From Opitutales bacterium (GTDB lineage: Bacteria; Verrucomicrobiota; Verrucomicrobiia; Opitutales; UBA953), in contig JAFSAO010000010.1 in the NCBI GenBank assembly GCA_017440935.1, positions 84,914 through 148,913 on the forward strand: 64,000 bases of DNA, written 5' to 3'. Below are positions 8,629 through 18,700 of the stretch, piece after piece. Made by a program: the position numbers and the translations under genes. Each line of letters starts with the position of its first letter. The stretch's first letter is position 1. A model generated the notes under the pieces. It saw nothing but the letters and a program-made list of their open reading frames with translations, was not told the DNA's origin and did no database searches.

Positions 8629-11118
8629 TTATTTCCAGAGGATTTCGAAAACTTCCACGTGCCCGGCTTTTTCCGGTTTCACGGTAACCTTAACTTTTCC
8701 GCCTTCCTTGGATACGGTAACGCACTTCGGCGCATCCGAAAGCACAACCGCATCTTTCGCGGGACCGGGACTGACGAAAGTTTCCGTCTTGTTCTCAATC
8801 GTGTAATACGAAGTCGGGTCGTTGTCGAAGATCGCTGCGCGGGAGTTGACCTTCGCGTCCTCGGGAACGTCAAATTTAAATTCTTTCAGCTTGATGCTAA
8901 ACGACTTGTTTGAAGTGTTGACGTAGCGGAAGAACCGAATTTTTTTCGCCGGATCCAAGTCCACAAAAAGCTCGTCTCCCTTATTGTTTTTTCCTTTGAA
9001 ATCAAAGCGTTTCCACGTTACGCCATCCGTCGAAAGTTCCAGCGCGCCGTTTTTCGCCGCATCTTTATTTTCTAAAATTACGTGAACGTAATCCCCGTAA
9101 ACGCCTTCGGGAAGTCCGATTCCGACATACTGTTTCGGCGCGAGCGTGATCGGCTCAAACTTGCGGATGCGAACGTATTTTCCCTCGCGCGCGGGGATGT
9201 CTTTCTTCATTTGAGCGACATCGGAAATCACCTTATACGGCGCATCTTCGTCGTTTGCGGGAGCGGAGGTTTTCACGCCGATTTGCTTGCAGTATTTCGC
9301 CCATTCGTCGCGGAAAACCTTCGTCAAAAACGGAGCCACGACACGGGCGGCAACGCGGCTCGGATTGCGGTGCGGGGCCCCGATTTTGTCGGCGTGCGCC
9401 GCCTGTGCTTCCATCGTGCGTTCCCGCGAGGCGTAGTATTTCGCAGCACGCTCGGCGTAAGCCTTGCGCTTTTTTACGTCTTTCGTCATGACAAATTTGA
9501 CGACGGAGTCGCCGAATTTTCCGGTTTCGCCGAGCGTGCGCACCCAAAATTCGATTTCTTCCCACAATTCGGGATTATCTGCAGGAACGAGCGAAATCAG
9601 CTCCTTGCTCGCGCCGCGCATTTCCTTGAACTCGGCGATCATCTTTTTCGCCGTTGCCGCAGAAAATTTCCCTTTTTCGTATTCCGCCGTTGCCTTATCA
9701 ATAACGGGCTTGAACTCGACGGATTCTTCGCGGCGGTAACCGTGACCGTTCGGTCCCTGGTCGGAACTGTGATTTGCGAGCGTTTGCATCGCGTCCGCAT
9801 ATTTCGGAAACAGCGTTTTAATTCCGTATTTCCACGACGGAACAGAGTCAAATGCATCCACGTTCCAGCAATAGTCTCCGACACCGAAAAGCGCGATTTT
9901 CGACGCTTCCGGCTTATCCATCGGATTGGAAACGAAACCCGAATACTTGTCGCGGTTTTCCTTCGCCAAACCGTAAGTGCGACCGAGCAAAAGCGAACTC
10001 GCGCAGTAATCGACGACCGGCCAATTCCACCAAATATACGGCTCGCGCTTGATGCGCTTGGAAATCCAGTCCACCGTGCCTTCCGTAATGTCCGTGCAAA
10101 CGGAATCGCCTGTCCACATCACGCGAATGCTCGGGTGAAGCCGATTGCCGAGGATATCGAGATAATCTCCGCCGGACCAGCCGCGATTGTATTGACTCGG
10201 GCACATCACAAGCGGCGTAACATCGTTTTTCTTAGAGAGAAAATGTTCGACGACGTAGTTGCAGACGTCCGATTGAAGTTCCGCATTGTGCGTAAAAATA
10301 TCGTCAAAAAACACACCGAAAGAACGCACTCCGAGATCATACATAATCTCGAACTTTTCGACGAGTTTACGCATATTTTCCTGCGCGTTCGCCGGATTCG
10401 TGATAATGCTTCCGACGTGCGCCGCCCAAACGAAGTCGACATGATTGTCGTGCGCCGCCTGAATCTGTTTCTTCAGAAGCTCCGCCGTTTCTTTCGGATA
10501 CGGTTCCCACCAACGCGCGTGGTGATAAGGATCGTCTTTCGGTCCGTAAATGTAGGTATTGATTTTGTATTTCCCGTAAAAATCAAACTGGCGAAGGCGC
10601 GCATCCGGAGTCCACGGACGCCCGTAGTAGCCTTCCACGCTCCCGCGATGCGCCACATCCGGCCAGTCCGCAATATCGCAAACCGCAATTTTCCCGTCTG
10701 CTTCAATCATGCGTGCGAGCGTTTGCGCCGCATAAAATACGCCGGCATCGTCTTTTGCAAAAATTTCGATTTTTGCGGGCGTAACCTTCAAAACGTAGGC
10801 TTCGGGAACGTTTTTTGCATTGCGTTTTGCCAATTCGCGTTCGACCTTTGTCCCGTCCTTTTCGACGACAATCGGAATCGTTCCCGTAGCTCGGATCTTT
10901 TTCGCTTTCAAAGTGCGCGGGAGAACTTTTTTCAGCTCAGGATTTTTGGAAATGGAACTCGCCGCCAACTTGCCCGCATCAACGCCGGCGCCGCCGGAAA
11001 TTTTATAGATGTGCGGTTTCGGATATACGTCCGTCGCCGGCGATCCCGCGTAAACGCACGGGAACACGAATAGGGACACAGCGATCGGCAGCAGGGCTCG
11101 TTTGGAAAAGGGGTTCAT
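8629..11118 (-). CDS. Secreted GH84 beta-N-acetylglucosaminidase (O-GlcNAcase-type)
   Basis: The 829-residue protein has a signal peptide (MNPFSKRALLPIAVSLFVF...). Residues about 30-150 form the N-terminal GH20/GH84-associated domain. The catalytic TIM barrel follows, with EGYYGRPWTPDARLRQFDFYG, NTYIYGPKDDPYH, DFVWAAHVG, the Asp-Asp pair in FGVFFDDIF (about 272-273), CPSQYNRGWS, IMWTGDSVC and YIWWNWPV. These closely follow the Bacteroides GH84 enzyme, which uses substrate-assisted catalysis on GlcNAc. The C-terminal part is a helical region and a beta-rich, F5/8C-like domain. The substrate may be mucin or other host glycans (inference). The start is placed at the ATG preceding the signal peptide; a start eight codons upstream is less likely. 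Confidence 0.9.
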   Translation of the reverse strand: MNPFSKRALLPIAVSLFVFPCVYAGSPATDVYPKPHIYKISGGAGVDAGKLAASSISKNPELKKVLPRTLKAKKIRATGTIPIVVEKDGTKVERELAKRNAKNVPEAYVLKVTPAKIEIFAKDDAGVFYAAQTLARMIEADGKIAVCDIADWPDVAHRGSVEGYYGRPWTPDARLRQFDFYGKYKINTYIYGPKDDPYHHARWWEPYPKETAELLKKQIQAAHDNHVDFVWAAHVGSIITNPANAQENMRKLVEKFEIMYDLGVRSFGVFFDDIFTHNAELQSDVCNYVVEHFLSKKNDVTPLVMCPSQYNRGWSGGDYLDILGNRLHPSIRVMWTGDSVCTDITEGTVDWISKRIKREPYIWWNWPVVDYCASSLLLGRTYGLAKENRDKYSGFVSNPMDKPEASKIALFGVGDYCWNVDAFDSVPSWKYGIKTLFPKYADAMQTLANHSSDQGPNGHGYRREESVEFKPVIDKATAEYEKGKFSAATAKKMIAEFKEMRGASKELISLVPADNPELWEEIEFWVRTLGETGKFGDSVVKFVMTKDVKKRKAYAERAAKYYASRERTMEAQAAHADKIGAPHRNPSRVAARVVAPFLTKVFRDEWAKYCKQIGVKTSAPANDEDAPYKVISDVAQMKKDIPAREGKYVRIRKFEPITLAPKQYVGIGLPEGVYGDYVHVILENKDAAKNGALELSTDGVTWKRFDFKGKNNKGDELFVDLDPAKKIRFFRYVNTSNKSFSIKLKEFKFDVPEDAKVNSRAAIFDNDPTSYYTIENKTETFVSPGPAKDAVVLSDAPKCVTVSKEGGKVKVTVKPEKAGHVEVFEILWK

Positions 11119-11271
11119 ATATTTTGCGACGGTAGCACGCACTCAAATCGTGTGCAAGTTATTTTCATGGAGACAAAAACAGACCCTTTCCCGCGAAAAT
11201 AATGTTGTCTAATCTCTGCGAAAACGCAGAATGGGAGTCCTAGTTTAAACTTAAACAAAACTACACTTATC

Positions 11272-11691
11272 ATGTTCAAAAAATCCAAAATCGCACTCGC
11301 GTCCATGGCTGTTGCTACGGCCCTCATGCTTTCCGGTTGCTTCTCCGGAAACCCGAACAACCCGGATCAGAACTTCGCCGCGCTGAAGCGTTGGAACAAG
11401 TTCAACAACTCCTGGCAGATGGCGGACTCCGCAGAAGCCAACAAGTGGATCAACGCGATCCTCGGCACGATCCCCTGCGGTATCGTTTACGGGCTCTGCG
11501 CGTGGGGTGACATCCTCATCTTCAACACGATGGGCTTCTGGACGGGCGACAATCCGTTTGCTTCCACGACTTACGTCGACGAAAACGGTGTTGAATTCCG
11601 CGTCGCTCAAACGAGCGAAAGCACGATCGAAGTGACGGAAGTCGCGACGAACGAAACGAAGGAATTCTCCTTCATCGTCGCTGCAAAATAA
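11272..11691 (+). CDS. Small lipoprotein, DUF3332-like
   Basis: This 139-residue protein has a lipoprotein signal peptide with lipobox LSGC (Cys23). The rest resembles DUF3332 proteins: an ALKRWNKFNNSW segment, a short hydrophobic hairpin (IPCGIVYGLCAWGDILIFNTMGFWTGDNP) and a beta-strand C-terminus. The family is found in Bacteroidota and Verrucomicrobiota as outer or inner membrane lipoproteins of unknown function. It is monocistronic and ends in a strong terminator. The family link is from memory and should be treated as likely rather than proven. Confidence 0.7.
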   Translation: MFKKSKIALASMAVATALMLSGCFSGNPNNPDQNFAALKRWNKFNNSWQMADSAEANKWINAILGTIPCGIVYGLCAWGDILIFNTMGFWTGDNPFASTTYVDENGVEFRVAQTSESTIEVTEVATNETKEFSFIVAAK

Positions 11692-11710
11692 TTTTTCTCC
11701 TTTCGCAAAC

Positions 11711-11744
11711 ACAAACGGCGTTCCCGCACGGGAACGCCGTTTGT
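11711..11744 (+). terminator. 16-bp perfect hairpin terminator with inverted CGGGAACG pair
   Basis: ACAAACGGCGTTCCCG pairs perfectly with its inverse at 11729-11744, separated by only two bases, and is followed by TTATTC. It lies 20 bases after the DUF3332-like lipoprotein gene. Confidence 0.85.
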
Positions 11745-11863
11745 TTATTCAGAAAGTCGCACAAAAATCTTCTCCCGACACGAGATGATTTTTCGCACGA
11801 GCACCGAGATTTGATACTCTTTTCCTGCATTCGGGCAGGAATTCTGTTTATTCCGGGAAAACC

Positions 11864-11892
11864 TTGACGGAGATAGCGATAGGGGCTATCCT
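11864..11892 (+). promoter_or_regulatory. Promoter with overlapping CsoR/RcnR-type operator
   Basis: TTGACG (11864-11869) and TATCCT (11887-11892) are spaced by 17 bases. Across the spacer and -10 lies ATAG-GGG-CTAT (11879-11889), an inverted repeat around a G tract, which is the architecture of CsoR/RcnR/FrmR operators. The repressor gene starts at 11909, so autoregulation of the downstream efflux operon is a natural inference. Confidence 0.6.
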
Positions 11893-11908
11893 TATCTTCC
11901 TAAAATTT

Positions 11909-12205
11909 ATGAACTCCCACGAACATTCCTCTAAAACGCATTGCCGCACGGATGAAACCAAGCGAAAACTCATTGTGCGCCTGCGTCGTATCGAGGGACA
12001 GACGCGAGCGCTTCAGCAAATGATTGCGGACGACCGCGCCTGCATCGATGTTTTGCGCCTCACGAGTTCCGTCACGGGAGCCTTGCGCGGCGTTTGGACG
12101 GAAGTTCTCAACGATCACCTCAAGGGTTGCATCCGCGAATCACTCGAACGCAAAGACACGCATTTGCTCGACGAACTCGCCGAGCTTTTGAAAAAGTCCC
12201 GATAA
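11909..12205 (+). CDS. CsoR/RcnR/FrmR-family metal-sensing transcriptional repressor
   Basis: This 98-residue, all-helical protein has the family core (KRKLIVRLRRIEGQTRALQQMI near 18-39). Cys45, His70 and Cys74 keep the exact CsoR spacing (25 and 4 residues) of the Cu(I)-binding C-H-C site. The N-terminus MNSHEHSSKTHC adds His/Cys residues of the kind that tune metal choice in RcnR relatives. It probably represses the promoter at 11864 and is derepressed by metal. The start is the ATG at 11909; the upstream TTG belongs to the -35 box. It is the first gene of an efflux operon running to 18985. Copper sensing is likely by fingerprint; Ni, Co or Zn is not excluded. Confidence 0.85.
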   Translation: MNSHEHSSKTHCRTDETKRKLIVRLRRIEGQTRALQQMIADDRACIDVLRLTSSVTGALRGVWTEVLNDHLKGCIRESLERKDTHLLDELAELLKKSR

Positions 12206-12226
12206 TCTCCCGTTCCCGCCTCTCTC

Positions 12227-12637
12227 ATGTCTTTCCTCCGAAACATCGCCCTTGCCCTCGCCTTCGTGCTGATGCTTATCGGCAACACGGCGGCATTGGA
12301 CATCTGTTTTACGGGCGGGGAACTCTCTCTCGCGGGAAGTCAACCCTGCGAATGCGTCAACATACTACACTGTGACAATCAGGAATGTGGCGAAACCCAC
12401 CCTCCGGAAACCCCGCACGAGCATATGACGGTCGAGTTGGACGACGATCTCGCGTCCGGCAAAACCACGACAAACGCGCCCGCTCCGACGTTTGTTTTTC
12501 TTTGTGCATTTTTTGAAAGTTTCTCCGAAATCCGCCTCCTTTCGGTAATCAAAGAAACTCCGCCCCCGCCGCCGGACTCGCGGCAAATACTTCTGCGATC
12601 TCCCGTTGCGACGGGAACGCGCCCGCTCTTGGCATAA
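12227..12637 (+). CDS. Unrecognised Cys/His-rich secreted protein of the metal-efflux operon
   Basis: The 136-residue product has a hydrophobic signal sequence (3-24). A compact segment with four cysteines follows (CECVNILHCDNQEC), then HPPETPHEH, an acidic patch, another hydrophobic stretch (about 88-102) and a Pro-rich C-terminus. I do not recognise a family. Its place 21 bases after the CsoR-like gene and before the TolC-like gene, plus potential thiol/imidazole ligands, suggest a periplasmic metal-binding accessory protein; this is inference. A hairpin follows it, so downstream genes may be attenuated. Confidence 0.65.
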   Translation: MSFLRNIALALAFVLMLIGNTAALDICFTGGELSLAGSQPCECVNILHCDNQECGETHPPETPHEHMTVELDDDLASGKTTTNAPAPTFVFLCAFFESFSEIRLLSVIKETPPPPPDSRQILLRSPVATGTRPLLA

Positions 12638-12656
12638 TACGCATTTAGCGTAGTTT

Positions 12657-12710
12657 AAAACGAAAACGGAAGTGAGAGAACATTCCCTCATTTTCCGCTT
12701 CTCGTTTTGT
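12657..12710 (+). terminator. Imperfect hairpin between operon genes, terminator or attenuator
   Basis: AAAACGA...CGGAAGTGAG can fold on CTCATTTTCCG...TCGTTTT around a 10-base loop and is followed by a T-rich run. It separates the Cys/His-rich gene from the TolC-like gene and may reduce rather than stop read-through. Confidence 0.5.
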
Positions 12711-12751
12711 TTCCGTTTCTAATTCCTCACTCTTTTTATTTTTTAGAAAAA

Positions 12752-14092
12752 ATGCCAACAAAAAAACTTTTAATCCTACTCGGAGCAACGCTTCCGCTTG
12801 CCGCTTGCGTGAGTTATGAGGCGAATCCGATAAGGCTCGAAAAAGAAACACTCGCGTGGGTAGAGGCTTCCGAAAAGGCACTGGAAGCGTTCCCGCAACT
12901 CACTTTTGCCGACGCGCAAACGCTCGGGCTCGCGTTTAATCCCGAGCTGAACCGCGCGCGCCTGCAACTCGCCAAGAGCCGCGACGTCGAAAAACAATCC
13001 GGCTGGTGGGAGGATCCGTCCGTTTCGTTCGACCTCAAACGCGTGCTCAACACGGGCGCGCAACCTTGGGCTTACACGCCGGGCGTCGGGCTGAGCGTTC
13101 CCGTAACCGGGCTTCCGGGCTTGGCGGAAGAAGCCGCCGCGCACTACGCCGAAGCCGATTACTGGACGCTCGTTCAGGCGGAGTTCGACTTCCGAAGCGC
13201 GCTCGCCGAGCTTTGGATTGATTACGCCGTCGTTGCCGCAAAAAGCAAATTGACCGAAAATTATCTCGCGAAAGTCGCCGAGGAAAAATCCCGCTTGGAA
13301 AAACTTTTTGCCATCGGGGAAATTTCCGCCGGAGAAATGCAAAAGGAAAGCGACCGCTACAATTCCGTTATTTTGGAAAAACGCGCGCTCGATTCCGCCG
13401 CGCTCGAACTGCGTTCCCGCATCGTTCAAAAACTCGGGCTCGCGCCGCGCATCGCGCTCGAACTCAAGCTCGACGCGAAACTCTCGCCGGAAATTCCCGC
13501 GCCCGTAGCCTCGCCCGCACCGGAAAAACTCGCCGAACTCCCGAAAATCCGCGCCGCGCTCGCAAACTACGACGCAAGCGAAACCGCGCTCAAAACGGAA
13601 ATTCGCCGCCAGTATCCGGAGCTCTCGCTCGGCACGAGCTACGAACTCGACGGGAACGACAGCTTCGAAGATTCGCTCACGCTCGGCATCGGCTTCAACC
13701 TCCCCGTGTGGAATCGCAACCGCGTCGGAATCGCCACCGCTAAAGGCGAACGCGCCCTTGCCCGACTCGACGCGATGACGCTTTGGCAGGAACAGTTTCA
13801 CACCTTGCGCCATCTCGAACGCGAACAAAAAATCGCTGAAACGCATTGCCGCGAACAAATCGTTCGCACGGAAAAATTCCGGGAACGCACTCAAAAAATT
13901 TACGCCGAAATCAAAATCGGCGAAGCGCTCCCGACCGTGCTTTCCGAAGCGGCACAACAGCATTTTGCTGCCGAGCTCGCCGCCTGCGACGCCTACGGCG
14001 ATTACCTCAAAACCCGCATTCGGATTTTGGCTCTGAAGATTGACGAACAACAAACAGGGGATAGCGAACAACGAACAATGAATAGTGAATAA
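12752..14092 (+). CDS. TolC/CusC-type outer-membrane efflux lipoprotein
   Basis: This 446-residue protein starts with a lipoprotein signal (lipobox LAAC, Cys19) and continues with two TolC-type repeats rich in long helices (TFADAQTLGLAFNPELNRARLQLAKSRD near 50; the second repeat from about 285). It would form the outer-membrane channel of the tripartite metal pump encoded by the next two genes. The start chosen gives the lipoprotein signal; an earlier in-frame start would bury it. The last 15 residues (EQQTGDSEQRTMNSE) are encoded by the heptamer array that follows, a sign that the repeat has replaced or extended the original 3' end. Confidence 0.9.
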   Translation: MPTKKLLILLGATLPLAACVSYEANPIRLEKETLAWVEASEKALEAFPQLTFADAQTLGLAFNPELNRARLQLAKSRDVEKQSGWWEDPSVSFDLKRVLNTGAQPWAYTPGVGLSVPVTGLPGLAEEAAAHYAEADYWTLVQAEFDFRSALAELWIDYAVVAAKSKLTENYLAKVAEEKSRLEKLFAIGEISAGEMQKESDRYNSVILEKRALDSAALELRSRIVQKLGLAPRIALELKLDAKLSPEIPAPVASPAPEKLAELPKIRAALANYDASETALKTEIRRQYPELSLGTSYELDGNDSFEDSLTLGIGFNLPVWNRNRVGIATAKGERALARLDAMTLWQEQFHTLRHLEREQKIAETHCREQIVRTEKFRERTQKIYAEIKIGEALPTVLSEAAQQHFAAELAACDAYGDYLKTRIRILALKIDEQQTGDSEQRTMNSE

Positions 14093-14165
14093 TGCAGTGC
14101 TAAGGATTTTGCTTAGCAAAATCTTTGAAGAAATAATTATTCACTATTCGCTATTCATTATTCAC
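14047..14165. repeat. Inverted heptamer arms around a hairpin, overlapping the efflux gene 3' end
   Basis: Left arm units GATAGCG, AACAACG, AACAATG, AATAGTG, AATAATG; right arm TTATTCA, CTATTCG, CTATTCA, TTATTCA. Between them lies a core hairpin with arms GATTTTGC/GCAAAATC. The left arm is translated as the C-terminus of the TolC-like protein. Confidence 0.75.
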
Positions 14166-14182
14166 TAAAAAATATTATTTCC

Positions 14183-15604
14183 ATGAAACAAAAAAATCTT
14201 TTCAAAATTTCCGCCCTTCTCCTTTCCGCCGTTGCGTGGAGCGTTCCCGCAATCGCCGAAGAACATCATCACCACGAGCACGGCGAAAATTGTGCGCACA
14301 GCCACGACGAAAAAACTTCGCACGAAACGCATGAACACGTTCACGGGGAAAACTGCTCGCACGCGCATGCTGCACATTCCCGTGAAGAGCACAATCACGC
14401 GCACGCAACCCACGCCGCTTGCGACGGGAACGCACACAGCGACCACACACACGTTCATTCCCACGAAGCCCACGCGCACGATTCTCACGCGCATTCGCAC
14501 CACGAAACCGTTATTACGATTTCCGAGCGCGCGCGCCAATCCATCGCGATGGAAACGGAAAAAGTTTCCGCCGCGCCCGTCGTTTACTCCAAATCTTATT
14601 ACGGGCAAATGCTGATTCCGCCCGCCGCCGTCGAAACCTCCGCGCTTACCGCCAACGGAAGCGTCCGCTTTTTCGTGCGTCCCGGACAAAAAGTCGACGC
14701 GGGAACGCCGCTCTACGCCGTTTCCTCTCCGGAACTCGTCGAAATGTCCGCCAACATGAAAGACGCCGATGCCGCTCTTGCGCGTTCCCGCGCCGAACTT
14801 GAGTCGCTCAAACTCCGCCTTGCCCGCCTTGCCGAAATCGGCGTCAAAAACAGCGAACTCGAAAACGAAGCGCGTTTCAAGGAAGCCGAAATCATTTCTC
14901 TCGAAATTGCCGCCGAGCGTTCCCGCGCCCTTTGGAAACAGGCTACGGCGGGCGCAAATTTCTTCGACGGCACGCTCTCGGTTTTCGCGAAAAATCCCGC
15001 CACCGTCCAAAGCCTCGACCTCAACGAAGGCGCTTGGGGCGAACGCGGGCAAAGCGCACTTTCGCTCATCAAATCCGCTCCGCTCGAATTTAAGGGCGTC
15101 GCGTTCGGGAACGACGATTTTTCAAACGCCGCCGCCGAGCTCGTCATTTCTCTCGCTAAACAGACATTGCGCCTCGCGGGAACGCTGCGCATCGCCTCGC
15201 AAATCGACGAAACCACGCAGGCGCGCACGATTTATTTCGTTCCCGAAAATCTGCCGGAGAAAATTTTCCCCGGGCAAGTCGCCCGCCTCGACGTTTTCAT
15301 TCCCGAAACCACGCAAGGGAAATTCGCTCTCGTGCCGAACAGTGCCGTCATCAAAGTCGGCGTGGACGACGTCGTCTTCGTCTGCGACCCGAACGATCCG
15401 AACAAATTCACTGCGCGCAAAGTCAAAACGCTCCCGTCGCGCCGCGGCATGACGCCCGTTTCCGACATTCACGCGGGAGAAACCGTTGTATCTAAAGGCG
15501 GATACGAATTGAAATACGTCCTTCCCGCAGACGGGAACGCATCCACCCGAAAAACCGCCGGGCACTTCCACGCCGACGGCAAATTCCACGAAGGAGAACA
15601 CTAA
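14183..15604 (+). CDS. HlyD/CusB-type periplasmic adaptor with His-rich N-terminus
   Basis: The product has 473 residues with a signal peptide (1-25). A strikingly His-rich stretch from about 26 to 108 follows (EEHHHHEHGEN, EHVHGENCSHAHAAHS and so on), likely a metal-binding reservoir. Then comes an adaptor core: a beta-barrel/lipoyl part (GSVRFFVRPGQKVDAGTPLY), a helical hairpin (about 195-260) and a C-terminal part with FHADGKFHEGEH. It should bridge the inner-membrane RND pump and the outer-membrane channel. The expanded His segment suggests delivery of Co, Ni, Zn or Cu ions. It is flanked by repeat blocks but belongs to the same operon. Confidence 0.9.
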   Translation: MKQKNLFKISALLLSAVAWSVPAIAEEHHHHEHGENCAHSHDEKTSHETHEHVHGENCSHAHAAHSREEHNHAHATHAACDGNAHSDHTHVHSHEAHAHDSHAHSHHETVITISERARQSIAMETEKVSAAPVVYSKSYYGQMLIPPAAVETSALTANGSVRFFVRPGQKVDAGTPLYAVSSPELVEMSANMKDADAALARSRAELESLKLRLARLAEIGVKNSELENEARFKEAEIISLEIAAERSRALWKQATAGANFFDGTLSVFAKNPATVQSLDLNEGAWGERGQSALSLIKSAPLEFKGVAFGNDDFSNAAAELVISLAKQTLRLAGTLRIASQIDETTQARTIYFVPENLPEKIFPGQVARLDVFIPETTQGKFALVPNSAVIKVGVDDVVFVCDPNDPNKFTARKVKTLPSRRGMTPVSDIHAGETVVSKGGYELKYVLPADGNASTRKTAGHFHADGKFHEGEH

Positions 15605-15760
15605 GAAAAGCTGAGAGTTTAAAGATTAAAGCTTAAAGGTTAGATAGAATTAGGAATCCCAAATTCCGAGTTTCGAATTAATACCGGCGTTTTGCCCCGG
15701 CAAAACGATTCACAAAGCATTCGGAACTCGCGATTCGAAATTCGCAATTCGTTCACGCGC
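15605..15760. repeat. Heptamer arrays (TTAAAGA and ATTCGAA types) around a hairpin
   Basis: Units TTAAAGA, TTAAAGC, TTAAAGG, TTAGATA are followed by AATTCCGAG-type units. A hairpin CGTTTTGCC/GGCAAAACG follows, then inverse units ATTCGGA, ACTCGCG, ATTCGAA, ATTCGCA. It fills the gap inside the efflux operon. Confidence 0.7.
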
Positions 15761-15799
15761 CTCCTCTCTCAACCATTTTTTCACTATAAATTTTTTCCC

Positions 15800-18700
15800 A
15801 TGATGGATTCACTGATTGCATTTTGTTTGCGAAAGCGCATTACAGTGTTGTTGCTGACGCTTCTGCTCGTCGCCGCATCGCTTTTTGTTTTGAAAAATAC
15901 ACCAGTCGACGTGTTCCCGGAATTGCGCGTGCCGCGCGTCACGATTCAAACCGAAGCCGGCGGGCTGACGGCGGAAGAAGTCGAACGCTATATCACGATT
16001 CCCGTCGAATCCGCGATGAACGGCACGGCGGGCGTAAAAGAAGTGCGCTCTTCGTCCGGCGGCGGGCTCTCATTTGTCTGGGTGGATTTCGATTGGGACA
16101 CGGATATTTACCTTGCTCGCCAAATCGTCACGGAACGCCTCGCGAGCGTGCGCTCATCGCTCCCGGAAAATGTTGACGTCGAACTTGCACCGATTGTTTC
16201 CGTCACGGGCGAAATCATGCTTATCGCGCTCACACCGGATGCCTCGTTTGAAAAACTTTCCGCCGAAGAGAAAAATCAGCGGCTGCTCGACATGCGCCAG
16301 CTTGCGGAATATCGCTTGCGCAATCGCCTGCTCGCGATTCCCGGCGTCGGGCAGGTTACCGTGCTCGGCGGGCGTTTGCCGGAATATCAAATCATTTACG
16401 ATCCCGCGCGCTTGCGTCAGGCAAATGTTTCGATTGACGATTTGAAAGCCGCCGTTGCCGCCGCCGGTTCAGCCGAGCCTGCCGGCTACCTCGAAGATGT
16501 CGCCGGGCTGGAACTTCCGCTCCAACAGGATTCCCGCGTTGAAACGCTTGAGCAAATCCGCCGCTCGCTCGTTCCCGCGCACGCCTCGGGAACGGTAAAA
16601 ATCGAAGACCTTGCCGAAGTCAAAATCGACGGCGCACCTCGGCGCGGTAACGCCGGCTTTATGGGAACCGATGCGATTGTGCTTTCCGTGCAAAAAGTGC
16701 CCGGTGCCAACACGCAGAAACTGACGCAAGCCGTCGACCGCGCCGTCAAAGAATTTTCCGCGAGCCAGCTTCCCGCCGGCATGGAGCTCCACGTCGACGC
16801 CTACCGCCAATCCGACTTCATCGAGCTTTCGCTTGCCAACGGTGCCGAAACACTGCTTACGGCGGGTATCGTCGTCATGCTCGTCATTTTCCTGACTTTG
16901 CTGAACGTGCGCACAGCGCTCATCACGCTTGCCGCGATGCCGCTTTCGATACTTTTCGCGTTTCTGTTTTTCCCGATGTTCGATTTAGCGATCAACATCA
17001 TGACACTCGGCGGCTTGGCGGTTGCCGTCGGCGACGTCGTCGACAACGCGATTATTTTTGTCGAAATCGCGTGGCGAAAACTTTCCGAAAACGCCGCGCT
17101 CCCGCCGGACAAACGCCGTTCGAAATTCGACGTGCTCATGGGCGCAAAAAACGAAATTCTCGGCTCCATCGGCTACTCGTCGGTGATTATTTTGCTCGTG
17201 TTCACGCCGGTGCTTTTCCTTTCCGGCTTGGAAGGTCAATTTTTCCGTCCGCTCGGCATTTCGTTCATGCTCGCGTTTGCGATGTCGCTCGTCGTTGCGG
17301 TAACGGTTGTTCCCGTGCTTTGCTCGCTCGCGTTCCGCGAAAAGAAAAGCGCACAAGCCGTTCCCGCCGCAAACGAAACAAGCCCTGCCGCGCAGGAAAG
17401 TTTTTCCGTGCGCCAAATCCGTCGCTTTTACATGCCGATTCTGAATTTCTGCCTGCGCCGCGCAAAAAGCGTGGTCGCGGGAACGCTCGTGCTCACGGCG
17501 GGCGCGCTGTGGCTGGCGAGCACCTTCGGCGCGAGTTTTCTCCCGCCGTTTAACGAAGATTGCTACACGGTCTTCGTCAACGCCGTACCGGGAACTTCGC
17601 TCGACGAAACCGAACGCATCGCCCGCCAATGCGCGAAAAAAGTGGAAAAAATCGACGGTGTCATCAGCGTCGCCCAGCGTACCGGTCGCGCCGAAAATGA
17701 CGAACACGCCGAGCCCGTTTCCGCCTCGGAAATCCTCGTTCGCGTGGATTTGAAAAAAGACCAGCGCGAGTTGCGCGCGAAAATTCAGGACGCCATCGAA
17801 GGGATTCCGGGAACGTCCACGATGATCGGCTACCCGCTCGCACACCGCATTTCCGCCGCGCTTTCCGGCTCCAATTCCGAAATGGCGATCAACATTTACG
17901 GGAGCGAGCTGCCGCAACTGCGCAAAGCCGCGCTCAAAGCCAAGGAAATTCTGGAAAAACTCCCCGCGGTTGCCGACGCACGCGCCAACCGCGAAGTCAT
18001 GGTTGATACGATTCGCATTCGCTACAATCAGGAAATTCTCGGCGTTTACGGGCTCACGATTGCTGAAGCCGCCGAGCAGGTTTCCACCGCAATGAACGGC
18101 GCAAAGCTCGGCGAAGTCATTAAAAATCAGGATCGCTGGAATATCGTTATGCGCCTCGCTCCCGAGTTGCGCATGTCCGTCGACGACGTGCGCAACCTCG
18201 AACTCATCGGCACGAACGGACGCGCCGTCCGCCTCGGCGAAGCCGCCGACGTTTCCCGCGAGGAAATCACGAACCTGATTTTGCGCGATAACACACTCCG
18301 CAAAGCCATGATTTCCTGCAATCCCGCGCCGGATTCCAACCTCGGCGACCTCGTCAAAGCCTGCCGCGAAAAGCTCGATCCTGCGATGCACGAACTCGGT
18401 TGCACCGTCGAATACGCGGGAACGATTCAGGCACGGGAATCCGCCGCCCAACGCCTTTACCTGCTTGGCGCGGCGATTCTCATCGCAATTATTTTTCTGC
18501 TTACCGCCGCGCTCGGAAGCCTACGCTGCGCGCTCGTAACGCTCGTGAACATTCCGCTTTGCATCATCGGCGGGATCGCGGCGGTGTTCATCGCGACGCC
18601 GGGAACGCTTGCTTCCGTCTTCGGCGGCGGGCATTACGTTGCGCCGATTCTGTCCGTTGCGTCGATTGTCGGCTTCGTTACCGTTATCGGTTTCGGTGTG

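Noticed and set aside
9082..11073. 663-codon open frame opposite the GH84 gene
   Set aside because: Antisense shadow: Arg/Phe/Val-rich composition typical of reversed coding sequence, no motifs.
16985..18451. 488-codon minus-strand frame within the RND pump gene
   Set aside because: Antisense shadow of a confidently identified transporter.
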